From the NCBI GenBank assembly GCA_003008705.1, contig PDUO01000009.1:1-64000 (forward strand): a stretch of DNA of 64,000 bases, in the 5' to 3' direction. The DNA is from Pezicula radicicola. Its lineage: Eukaryota; Ascomycota; Leotiomycetes; Helotiales; Dermateaceae. A program made the position numbers and the translations under genes. This document shows positions 36,591-46,591 of this stretch, piece after piece. The notes under the pieces were generated by a model. The model had not been told where the DNA came from. It was given only the letters and a program-made list of their open reading frames with translations, and did no database searches. Every line of letters begins with the position of its first letter. The first letter of the stretch is position 1.

Positions 36591-37661
36591 CGGAGTATAC
36601 AGTCGTAGTACTGTACTGTATGATACTGTAGGCAAGGCACTCAGAAGTTAGGACGGAGCAAGCTCCAGACATGCCCCGCTGAATACGTAGTGACGCAGCA
36701 GAACGAGCTAAGTTTTATTCGGGCTCAGGCCGCAAAGTAAGGCGACAGTCTTTTTTGCGCGAAGGGTAAGGTATAGAGAGTATACGAAAAGTTGACAAGA
36801 ATCGAAGCAAAAAGTATGTCGTAGGATGTGTCAAAGATGATAAATATTCTTACCGGTTCTTCGGCGGTGGGGTCATCAGGTACCTTAGGTGTGCGTGCGA
36901 AAAAGAAAAAAGAAAAAAGAAACGAAATAAAGAAAGAAAGCTCAGGGTCAGGCTTTACACTTTGGTGATGGTGACGGTGACGGGCCAGTTGACCGGGCCT
37001 TCCACCGAGTCTGCCTATTGGCTGCTGTCCTGACGGGGGCTGCAGTATGACGTCGATCCCAGAAAGGGATGCCATCATTGCACGTCCCCTGTACGCCTCT
37101 GGCGTCATGGTGCACTTGCCCTTTGCGGCAAAAAATCAGCGTCATACCTTCGTATGTGTGTGTGTGTGTTGTTTCAAGGGCAAGGCAAACGTCGCAGACC
37201 CTTTAGATCTCTGCTTTTTGGTCAGCCAACCAGCATCTCCCCACCATCCCGAAGATACCTTCAGCACAAGAATAAAAACCATCGCATCTCCCCCTTGAGA
37301 CAGGGAGGTCTTGAAGCAATCCAGCCTTTCGCGACCTAGACCTTCGCTGTTAATACTTACCGTCCCTTTCTTCGGTCGCTCAGACGTTCAGCGGCGCAAA
37401 CTCAGTGAGTGACAGTGGGAAGTACAACGCGAGATCGGATCGAACCATCCACAAACCGAGCCAGAGTGTGTAGCATTATATCGCGGGTGTCGCTGGCGTT
37501 CCAGACCATCTTTTTTTCCCCCTCGCGCTTCTTTTTGAACAGCAAGCACCAAGCACACTCTGCAACTCGAAGAAGACTGGGCCCCGGCTTGGTGATGGCC
37601 CGTTGGTTCTGCTGTGGGTTCCGCTTTCCACTGCACCTGCACCTCTCCCACCTCCCACCAG

Positions 37662-37682
37662 CTCTCTCTCTCTCTCTCTCTC
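37662..37682. repeat. (CT)n microsatellite
   Basis: About ten CT units inside a pyrimidine-rich stretch upstream of YPD1. Confidence 0.9.
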
Positions 37683-38314
37683 CCCCTTCTCTCTTTTGCA
37701 CAGATCCCTGTTGTCGCCTCGTCTGACCTGGCCCGGTCTGGTCGTCGTTGGATTTCGTCAACTTCCTCCCAAGTTCCCAGTAAACACCCTTCCCCCACTG
37801 CAGCGTTTTTGATCAAGTCTTTGCAGACGTTTGCCCGTGACCCCGTAAGTCCCCGTACCATAGAACAACAGCAACTTGCAAATCGGCGTGCAGCGAATAT
37901 AATAACGTTCAAGCCCTTCTGGCTCCGGATGCGATTTAGCGTTAAGCCGCACCTACTCCATCCAGCTCAAGCACACATTAACCTCACCACCCTCTAAAGC
38001 TGCCCCGTTGTCAGACAGCCACCTTTTTTTTTCCGTCAGCCGTACGGAGGAGCGAAGCAACAGACGCTGAGTGTTGTCGTCCTCCTCGCCATCGCCCTGA
38101 AATCTCAAAAGCGTTGTGACAGGAAAGTTGTTGTCAAGGTCAACTTCTTTTAAGAAAGTCGCATTAAGAGTGCTCGGAACGCCGTAATCGGTACCTCAAT
38201 CTTCACCTGCCAACACCTCCCCACTTCAAGGCAGCCCCTCCAAGGAATTTGTGCCAACAACGGACGGAGGAAAACTGCACCTACAAAAGCGTAATTCCTA
38301 AACGGCATATCATC

Positions 38315-38922
38315 ATGTCGCCCACAAGCACCACCCATGAGCCAGAGGATAGGGTAAGATACCAACACCACTGTCGTCGCAACACAAGAACATAGCTGAC
38401 AATGCATGGTGCAGAGTGAGGAGGGCTCAGTTGGCGCGCCTGACTTGAGTGTTCTTGGCCCCAACATTGATAGCATGACCTTTGAGCAGATCCTGGAGAT
38501 GGACGATGATGAGGATGAGCGCGAGTTCAGCAAGTCTATCGTATTCGGATTCTTCGAGCAGGCGGAGCAGACCTTTGTCAAGATGGATGACGCCCTGTAA
38601 GTGGGCGCGCAAATTCCAGAGCTTGCGGGAAATAGTGCGCTGACTGATCGTTGCGTTTTGTAGGAAGGCGAAGGACCTCTCCACCCTCTCTTCTCTCGGT
38701 CATTTCTTGAAGGGTTCATCTGCGACTCTTGGCTTGACGAAGGTCAAGGACAGTTGTGAGAAGATCCAGCACTACGGCGCAAAGAAGGGCGAGGATGGAA
38801 CGGAGGATGAGCCTGACGAAGAGAAGTGCTTGGAGCGGATCAAGGAAACTCTGGAGACCGTAAAGGAAGAATATGCCGAGGTCGAGAAGTCTTTGAAGAA
38901 GTTTTTTGCCAGCGGAATTTAG
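38315..38922 (+). CDS. YPD1: Histidine phosphotransfer protein
   Basis: HPt protein that passes phosphate from hybrid histidine kinases to the response regulators SSK1 and SKN7, controlling the osmotic-stress MAP kinase path; cytosol and nucleus. Exons 38315-38353, 38415-38596 and 38664-38922 give 159 residues. Introns are 38354-38414 (GTAAGA...CTGAC...CAG) and 38597-38663 (GTAAGT...TAG). The phospho-acceptor is the His of HFLKGSSATLG, about residue 87. The four-helix bundle is preceded by an acidic helix (EMDDDEDEREFSKSIVFGFF). A charged loop (KKGEDGTEDEPDEEK) sits between the last helices, as in other filamentous fungi. Normally a single-copy gene. The ATG at 38315 is used because the ATG at 38406 lies in the first intron. 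Confidence 0.96.
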
Positions 38923-40146
38923 AGGAGCGATTGGGTCATAGAAGCACGTTCTCGTACTGGACTACAGGTGGCATATGCAACAAAAGTCGCCGCAAGATAT
39001 CCAGCGACGACATTGGAGTCCACGCATGAGCAAGTGGTCTTCTCTTAGCCTTTGCTCCGCATTACACTGGCGTTCAGGATTCTCTTTTTTACTGTCCCTT
39101 CCCATGGACATTGCTTCATAGCATGGCATATGGATCGGCTTTGTTTTTTTATTCGCAATGGGTCACTCAATATTCACGCTTCATGAAAGCTATGAAGTGC
39201 GCTCTATTCTCCTAGTTTAAGATGGTAAAGAGCCAGTGATGCCCAAATAAGCCAGAAAAAAGTTGTCTTTGCATCGCCTCTTGTTTTTCCGTGACTACCT
39301 CCAAAACTTTCTCCCACTGCAACCCCTATTCAAGAGAGGCGCTGTGTTCATGGCATTACACCAACCTCACAATACAACTGACCGAGGTTCCCAGAAAGTT
39401 GTTGCCGGAACGACTGGATCAACATGTAACGCTTTGTCATAGCGCATGACGACAGAGACTAACCCAAATTCCAAATCCAGTTACAGAAATATATTGGAAG
39501 TAGTCTGCGCAAAAGTCTGATAAACAGACCTGATGTACCGTGTGTACGTGTGTACGTGATGTACAGAGCCTTTGTTGTGTTGTCATATTACAGTGATAAA
39601 CACGTCACTGGGGTAGCAGGGGTTGTTAGGTTGCTCCTCCTCAACTAGTTCCCGCTTTTGGGGCCCTTTTGGCTCCCACTACCTTTCCTCCCCTGCTAAT
39701 TTAGCAGCCATAGGCTTTTGAAGAACTTAATCTTGCACACCAGGTAGGGGAGTAATGGTTATTATTGCCGAAGTCTAAGGAGATACAATTTTTTGAATTT
39801 AAGTTTTGCTTTGCTCGCATAGTTAGCTTGGTATTTTTCCTGTTATTGTTTTTATGAAGTTGGAGACGAGATGGAGGGGATGATCTCTGAAGATCACTGA
39901 AGATCACTTGAGGAATACGAAAAGTAATAGAGGAGTAAGAGGTTCTAGACTTGTTGCTTTGACGTTAAGAGTTACTATATTGTTGCCAATTATGGCACAG
40001 GTTGTTTTGAGTTACGGGATCTAGGTTTGATATTGGGTGGGTTTGAAAGGGTATTTTAGAGTGTTATACTTAATAGTATCTTTTAAGAGCAGGTAGTAGG
40101 TTCAGGTTGTTATGTTGCCTATTATGAAAACAAAGAAGGGGGGGAT

Positions 40147-40531
40147 TGTATTACTGTTTTATGGTCACTATTATGCAAAAATATAGTTTAAATAAACATC
40201 CTGTCTACTAAGAAAATAAAACCACTATACTAAGTAAACATATATGAGTGTTCTTTGAAGACTGCTTTAGAGATATTAAAGCGTTGTGTTACTTATCTCT
40301 TTTAGAGGGGTAGAGTTTTTTGCAGTTACAAGTTGTGACTATAGTATTAGATAACCTTGAGGTACTTTATTTGCGTCAATTTACCCTTAGATATTAGGAG
40401 TAGAATTTGAGTATATACTGTTTAGCTAGTCTATAACGAGCTATTCTACGGCAACAGGAGTGTGTTTAGTTAAAGGTTTTGTAAAACCTAGTCTATTAAT
40501 TTTCTTTATGTTAACAATAACTAGTTATACA
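40147..40531 (+). mobile_element. Candidate LTR with upstream polypurine tract
   Basis: AAAGAAGGGGGGGAT (40132-40146) looks like a polypurine tract and is followed at once by TGTATTACTG. A matching end ...AGTTATACA closes at 40531, giving TGTAT...ATACA short terminal repeats over 385 bp. There is no second copy in the window and no clear pol sequence upstream, so the call rests on structure alone. Confidence 0.35.
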
Positions 40532-40534
40532 ACA

Positions 40535-40654
40535 ATACGAAGGACAAATTCATTGCACTTGAGCCTGGTCCAAGCGTTTCCTCACCCAAATTAATACTTT
40601 TCACAGCGAAAACGCTTGGACCAGGCTCAAGTGCAATGAATTTGTCCTTCGTAT
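40535..40654. mobile_element. Foldback element / 46-bp-arm hairpin
   Basis: Left arm 40535-40580 begins ATACGAAGGACAAATTC and ends AAGCGTTTC. Right arm 40608-40654 is its reverse complement with one extra base (GTTTTC). The arms are otherwise identical; the spacer is 27 bp. Excluding the outer bases, the arms begin CGAAGG and are flanked by TA on both sides (40536-40537 and 40652-40653), as expected for a Tc1/mariner-type foldback MITE. Near-identity of the arms suggests recent origin or gene conversion. Confidence 0.8.
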
Positions 40655-41449
40655 GTCAATTGCAGATGTAACTTCACAATATACTAGACACATGCGTCAT
40701 TGACTTGCATCAATTAAGGAGTCTTAATAGCATATTTCTTAGTAGTTTTACAACATACATATATCTCTTTCAGGATATCTGGGGTTAAAGGCGGATTGCT
40801 TTCACCGCATATCTCTTAAATAACCACAGTCGTTTAATGAAACAGAAGTTATATATATCTAGATGATGCTGTCAAGTTTTTTAAAGTAGTTAATTTATAA
40901 GTCCTGTACTGAATAGTATTGAATTGCTCAATTCAAGAAGTGAATTGTCAGGCATCAGATCGTATATCAAGAGACCAATGAACGTGTTAATACAGAACGA
41001 CTAAACCAGCAAGATTTTATCAGGAATCAAGTAGTATACTACCAAAATTCAATATCCTTTAGATTCGATAGGGACTGCCTTTGCCCACGTCCTGAGATCT
41101 GACTTGAAGCCTAACATCTGCTGTGGGAATTGAGTTTCTATGCACTAGTTAGCCACATGATGCTTTTGTGTTTGCGACAGATGCAACATTTTTCAACAAT
41201 TATCAAGCAATAACCATATTCATCATCAACATCATAAAGCAGCATGACTGTTTCTTGAAGCTATCGCAGGCCCCTTCAATTCTCTCCGCTCCCAGCCCCC
41301 TGGATATTCGCTTAACTTCGACTCATCGCTTCCCCGGATGACTTCACAGCCCTTCCAATTTCAACCTCAAAACAGCATAACTACCATTTCCATCCCAAGC
41401 TTTGCTGTACTATCTAAACCACCACAAAGAATATCCAAGTTTAACAAAG

Positions 41450-42193
41450 ATGCCTCCAAAACCAACGAACGCACGACTTACACATTTCCTCTGCATACCG
41501 CTCATTACATCCGTATCTCGGGGACAGCTCCAAGCATCCCTCAATACTTTCCGCTCCGATGTCACGGCGGGCATCACTCCCGAGAATCCAAAAGGAATAC
41601 CGGAGAAAGCGATACGGCCACTTGGAACCCTGCACCTGACTCTAGGAGTAATGAGTTTGCTCACTCCAGAACGAATCGAGAGTGCTTTAGCAATCCTACG
41701 ATCAATGAAAATTACAGATTTCCTGCCTACAACGAATTTGGAAGAAGTTTCTTCAAGTAGCAAGAATAAAGAGACACGAGCGGAAGGTCTTCGAGTTACA
41801 CTTCGAGGTCTCACAAGCATGCACACGGCCCAAAAGACATCAATTCTGTACGCCGCGCCCGTTGACGAAGACAGCCAGCTCCAGGATTTCTGTCTCAACC
41901 TAAGAGAAGCTTTCAAGGATGTTCTGGTCCTGGATGCAAGGCCACTACTTCTTCATGCTACAATAGTTAATACTGTCTATGTTCCCGGTGTAAGAGGCAA
42001 CGGCTCAGGACATGGGAAGAGTGGTAGAACCAAGTTGACTATTGATGCAAGGGAGATTCTGGAGAAGTATCAAGACTTTGCGTGGATGACGGATGTAAGG
42101 ATTGAGAAGGTAGCAATTTGTAAGATGGGGGCCCAGAAATTGGAGGACGGTAATGAAGAATATGTCGTTGAGGGAGAGATTGAAATCCCCTGA
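41450..42193 (+). CDS. AKAP7/ASCC1-type 2H phosphoesterase
   Basis: Single-exon gene of 247 residues. The 2H fold is marked by two His-x-Thr motifs, HLTLG (His62) and HATIVN (His169), spaced as in the AKAP7-NLS/ASCC1 family. The opening LTHFLCIPLIT is also typical. Family members bind or cleave 2',3'-cyclic or 2'-5' nucleotide bonds in RNA. In animals ASCC1 adds a KH domain, which is absent here, so the substrate is open. The start at 41450 (MPPKPTN) is preferred; an in-frame ATG at 41402 would add 16 residues not usual in the family. Confidence 0.85.
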   Translation: MPPKPTNARLTHFLCIPLITSVSRGQLQASLNTFRSDVTAGITPENPKGIPEKAIRPLGTLHLTLGVMSLLTPERIESALAILRSMKITDFLPTTNLEEVSSSSKNKETRAEGLRVTLRGLTSMHTAQKTSILYAAPVDEDSQLQDFCLNLREAFKDVLVLDARPLLLHATIVNTVYVPGVRGNGSGHGKSGRTKLTIDAREILEKYQDFAWMTDVRIEKVAICKMGAQKLEDGNEEYVVEGEIEIP

Positions 42194-42521
42194 GCACGAA
42201 GTTAAAGTACCTAGGCTTGGGCCGCAAGGGGGTGAAATGTGAAATGGAGTGGGTGGGATCATGGGATAGTGGGACCACCAGGACTGCGGAGGGCGGAGGA
42301 GGGGTACAAGGCTACAAACCAGCCTCGTGCGACATCTGCAGCCAGCCGAGAAACCCCCGCTATTGCATCTCTTAATCTGGCTGCCTAAAAATGACCATGA
42401 CCACCACAAGAGCCTTCCTTGATCATCAATCCCAAAGCTACACGCTACTCTCCTGCAAGAAAATGCCAGATCATCATTTTCCTCTTAACTGTTCAATGTC
42501 GTCGTCAAAAACATCAATGCG
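42194..42521. other. Short intergenic gap
   Basis: 328 bp between tandem genes; 3' flank of the phosphoesterase and promoter of the coiled-coil gene. Nothing else seen. Confidence 0.5.
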
Positions 42522-44118
42522 ATGAGCGGCCAGGAAAAGAAATCCCGCAATATTCGGGTTCAAGGGAAATTACCCACCGCACCCCCTCGGGTTGCTGATC
42601 CCAAAGGTCGCTCTAACCACCACGACGACAATGCCTCCATAAAATCCAGCAATACAACAGCAGAAGATGCAAGCGAAGAGATCGAATCCGCGAAAGCGGA
42701 AGGCGTAACGAAAGACAAGAAGATTGCCGAATTGGAGAAGGAGATATCGATTATCCAGGATGAATTCGAGAGAGAGCTTACGCAGCTCAGCCATAAATTG
42801 ACCAACGAATCCGAGATGTCGACATTCTGGCAGCAGAAGCATTCGAGTCTCAATCAGATGTTTCTGAAGGCGGATACGGATCTTAAGCTTGTGAGACACG
42901 AGTTGGGACTTGTACGCGACAGCAAGGAGGAGAGAGATCGGGATATCAAGACGAGAATATCGAGTTTGATGCTTGATCGGGATGCCTTCCGGGAAGCATA
43001 TAATGAGGCCATGGGGGAAGTTCGATCAAAAGAGGAGATTATCAAGGCCTTGCAAGAACAGGTGTTCTCGTTAAAGAACTTCATAAGTACGAGTTCCAAG
43101 ATGCTCGAGCAGGTCTCGGATGAAGGGTTTGGGGAATCTATGCGACGACTAGGAAACGGATTACAGAATTGGGTCATTTCGAATTTCAGGAGGGCGAAGA
43201 TTGGTACGTTAGTGTTTTTCTTAGTGGATGGAACACTAAGTGGCTTGTTCATCACTCTGGGCCTCATCAGTGATAAAGAGCTATTTTATCAATGGCATCT
43301 CGTCACTCATTGGAATTATTGTCAGTCGTTCATTACAATATTGTTCCTTGCGTTCACATGCGAGTGCCATTCCTGCATTCACTAACATTAACACACAGAT
43401 ATTGAGAAATCAAGCGACGAAATAAAGACCCATCTATTACGGCTTGTACCTACATACGAGTCATTAGCAACGACTTCAAAAGTCCATCTCATTCAATCGA
43501 TTGTATCACGTATACTTGTGGAAACCATATTTAATTCCTATTTTATTGGCCTCTCAGAAGACCAAGCTGAACAGTTAAGGAGAACCGAAAAGATACTGAG
43601 TGACTATGGTGAGACGGTTTACAAATCCAAGATTCTATGTGGCTGATTGGCCTCTAGGCGGCTCTGTAGAGAGCATGAACCAATGGCGATCAGCAACCCT
43701 TTCCACGCTCCTGAACTCAGCACCAGAGAAACTCCAGTCAGAAACACAGGCCGTCGTGGAGAATGCCGTTGCGCAGATAAACAGTATACTCGATGCCATC
43801 ACTGATGTCAGAAGCTCTGAAATGCGGGATCAGTCATTACGGGCCTTGATCAATAGTGCCGTTGACCTCTCGAGATTACTTAGGGTACAAAAGGCAGTAT
43901 TCAGTATTATCATGCCTTCGATTGAAGGACATCAACAGACTCTCTTTGATGCTGACAGCATGGAAGATATTGGAGGCGAAGACGAAGACACTCTTCATGA
44001 TAGAGAGATCCGCTGTGTGACATTCCCAGGGATTGTCAAGGCTGGTGATGAGAATGGAGAGCGAGGGCATCTGAGAAATGTAGTTGCAAAAGCTAGAGTG
44101 CTTTGTTCGCCCGATTGA
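42522..44118 (+). CDS. Coiled-coil protein of unknown function
   Basis: 450 residues, exons 42522-43203, 43399-43608 and 43658-44118. The first intron is 195 bp (GTACGT...CTAAC...CAG), the second 49 bp (GTGAGA...CTGAT...TAG). Residues about 60-200 form a charged coiled coil (KIAELEKEISIIQDEFERELTQL; EEIIKALQEQVFSLKNFI). The remainder is helical (SIVSRILVETIFNSYFIGLS) and ends IRCVTFPGIVKAGDENGE...VVAKARVLCSPD. This end is a motif I associate with fungal cytosolic coiled-coil proteins of no known function. No signal peptide or membrane segment. The long first intron could hide a small extra exon; its length leaves the frame intact either way. Confidence 0.85.
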
Positions 44119-45823
44119 GCAGAAACTTATAACGTTTTGTTCATTGTAGACTTCCAGAGTACTCAGATTTGACTAGCTCTTGACCTTCAGGGCTACATGG
44201 CCCCGCTCATGAGATTGCGCCATGAAGACGTCAGCTTGGACGTGGCCACGATATGAGAGCAACTGGTCTGGTTAGATAGATATATCAAGACTATGTGACT
44301 CAAATACAGCAGGATTTACCCAACATTTGGTATGACTCTAGCTTGCAGATCTCTGTTCTTATCCTTCACGTAATTGAAATGCTCACGGAAAAGGCGTGCA
44401 AACGGTAAAGTTTGACGAACTCGGGGGGTCAATTTGCCCGTTAGAAATCTACTTGACTACAGAGCTGAGGCTCTTTGATCCCACCAAATACACTGTGCAA
44501 TGAAGTGTTGAGTTATCATTAGCTCGCTAAAACTCTTCATGCAGGTCGTGGATGAGGCCGCAGAGAATAAGAGCACATGCCCAGAATTTTAACAGAAAAC
44601 CCCAAAAAAGGGAAATGCTCTAGCAAATAACAGGATTTCAATATGCTTGATATGCAGTAAAAAGGCTGTAAATTATTTTGATGATGTGACAACTCACTTA
44701 CATACAGTAAACTGGGAAGCTGGGCAGTGATTCGGTCCCCTTAGGAATGGCGGAGCACCAATATCCAAGCGGCCGATTCATACAGAAAATAAATTGAAAC
44801 AGCTAGATGTGATGTTTACGCCGAGTATGAACACCATGTCAAGAAATGGTCTGATGCCTCTTGTGACTTGAACGCCATTCACCTCTCAAGTTGTACCTCA
44901 AAAAGGACTATGGACCAGTCAGTTGAACTCGTCCAAGTGTGAGCAGCGGTGTGGTTGTTCAAAGTATTCACAGGTTTGCTTCAAGGTTCGTCCCGACCTG
45001 CTCCAGACACGGCAACTCGCAGCTAGGTTGGACGGCATAATGAACGGGTTCGTAGAAATACTCGAAATCCGCTCGTTCTCCCCCGATCCGGAATGGGGTT
45101 CCTGAGCGCATTTGTATGATAGAACATAGACAAACATTTAGACTTGGAAGAAGCACATACCGGACCCGCATGGAGTAGGTAGCTGTGAGACATAAGTGCG
45201 TCTGCAGAGTCATAATGGAGACGCAAGGGCTGTTGGCGACAGTTCGAGAAGATAGAGCCAATACAACCAGTTATAGGAGGGTTGTTGGCCCGTCCTACTC
45301 GCTGTCGTAGTGTACCCTGCAGGCTATTTGCCAACACTTCTTATTTTGAAGCTCCTTGGCTTCCGAATCTTCTGAAAAAAAAATCCTCTTATCCCAATAT
45401 CAGTATCATTATCCTTCACCTCATCTCATCAAAAGCGTCCTGTTACAACCCCGAGGCCATCAACAACCAGACTACTTTGTCGTTGTTCCGTACATAGAAG
45501 GTCGTCGAGTAGACTATAGTGAAGTTTATTTCCAGGGTCTCTCTCGAACCGAGCTTTTTGCCACGACCTCGAGCACCCGAAGACGACTCATCCACAAACC
45601 ACCAAGAACTACTCGTGTTGTCATGGTTTAGGCCTTGATTCTGGCTTTCTGCCAGCTTCAACTCGAAGGGCCCTATCTCTAGAATCCTCAAGGTCCCTTT
45701 GAGAGCTGGTTCTGTCGAGCTTCCCTTTGTCTGCTTATCATTTTATCCCCAACGCCCACGATACCCCTCCCTCCCCTCTTTTCCACGCGCCAACGTTGCC
45801 TGAACTCCTCTTCTGCTCGCATT
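44119..45823. other. Intergenic, no gene supported
   Basis: Overlapping small frames on both strands between 44919 and 45700 show no domain. The last 400 bp are pyrimidine-rich and probably the leader of the next gene. Confidence 0.5.
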
Positions 45824-46591
45824 TTGGAATTCATGATGGATCGATATTTGAGAGATACCGAGCGAGTCTTTACGAATGTCACACCAGAGACCCGGCACAG
45901 AAACAACCAGCGAAATACTATCCCAAACCCTCAACGACGCGACACAGCAAGCTCAAATTCTAGCTCCTCTTCCGACTCGAGTGAGCAGTCGGTTGCATCT
46001 CTCGCATCCAGTAATTCTTCTGTCAGCTCCGCACCACCTTGGGAGCAGCACTTGCCGTCCGATTCGCATGCTACTAACTATGACCTCGCCTGTGAATTCG
46101 GCTTCGCAGGTTGCGAGCTGCGATTCCCTTACTGGCAATACGAAGCATGGATGTCGCATACCTTATCCCATTTCGGCGATGTTTCTCCCCCCGATATGAC
46201 GTTGTGCCTATTCTGCGACAAGGAGTTTGTAGATACCCGTGTCCCGAAAAACCCTTGCAAGAACTGGATGGACCGCATGATACACATAGGTGGTCATAGA
46301 GCTCGTGGCGAACAGGATGGGCGGCCAGACTTCTGGCTTGTCGAGCACATGTGGGCGAAGGGCCTTCTGAGCGAGAAGGACTACTATGAGGCCAAGGAAT
46401 ATACGGAAGCGCAATATCCAGGGTACCTTGATGGTCGTGTGGATGGTCGCTGGGTTCCACTCAGCTCAAAGACCAACCAGAAGAAAGTGAGGCCCGAGGT
46501 TCACGACTTGGAAAAGGAGGAGAGGCTCAGGAAACGGCTGGAGAAAGGGAGATCAAGAAAGGATGCCCATATACAAAGGCTCAAATCGTAG
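45824..46591 (+). CDS. Fungal Cys/His-rich protein, possible zinc finger
   Basis: Single exon, 255 residues from the first ATG (45824); a second ATG at 45833 is equally possible. The N-terminal ~75 residues are Ser-rich and disordered. The middle has CEFGFAGCELRFPYWQYEAWMSHTLSHF, then LCLFCDKEFVD and MIHIGGHRARG, that is C-x4-C...H-x3-H and C-x2-C...H-x4-H spacing that resembles two loose C2H2 fingers. The C-terminus is basic (EKEERLRKRLEKGRSRKDAH). I know this type of protein only as a fungal family without a proven role; transcription or chromatin binding is a guess from the fingers and basic tail. Confidence 0.78.
   Translation: MEFMMDRYLRDTERVFTNVTPETRHRNNQRNTIPNPQRRDTASSNSSSSSDSSEQSVASLASSNSSVSSAPPWEQHLPSDSHATNYDLACEFGFAGCELRFPYWQYEAWMSHTLSHFGDVSPPDMTLCLFCDKEFVDTRVPKNPCKNWMDRMIHIGGHRARGEQDGRPDFWLVEHMWAKGLLSEKDYYEAKEYTEAQYPGYLDGRVDGRWVPLSSKTNQKKVRPEVHDLEKEERLRKRLEKGRSRKDAHIQRLKS

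Larger units (their letters stand above)
33349..38314. other. Five-kilobase gene-poor region with diverged repeats and microsatellites
   Basis: No gene is supported. Contents: three related diverged segments between 33595 and 34330; a cluster of GTGTCG strings near 34548-34620; minus-strand frames between 35556 and 36203, one with a hydrophobic helix, that may be gene debris but match no family I know; a TACTG pentamer repeat at 36564-36590; a GT run at 37153-37169; and a pyrimidine-rich stretch with a CT run at 37662-37682, probably the promoter and leader of YPD1. Confidence 0.5.
38923..41449. other. Intergenic with repeat debris
   Basis: No gene found. Carries the YPD1 3' flank, an AT-rich stretch from about 39.7 kb, an LTR-like segment (40147-40531) and a long hairpin (40535-40654), both listed separately. 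Confidence 0.5.

Noticed and set aside
37388..37997. Frames of 105-174 residues on both strands upstream of YPD1
   Set aside because: Driven by the CT microsatellite and pyrimidine-rich leader; low-complexity translations only.
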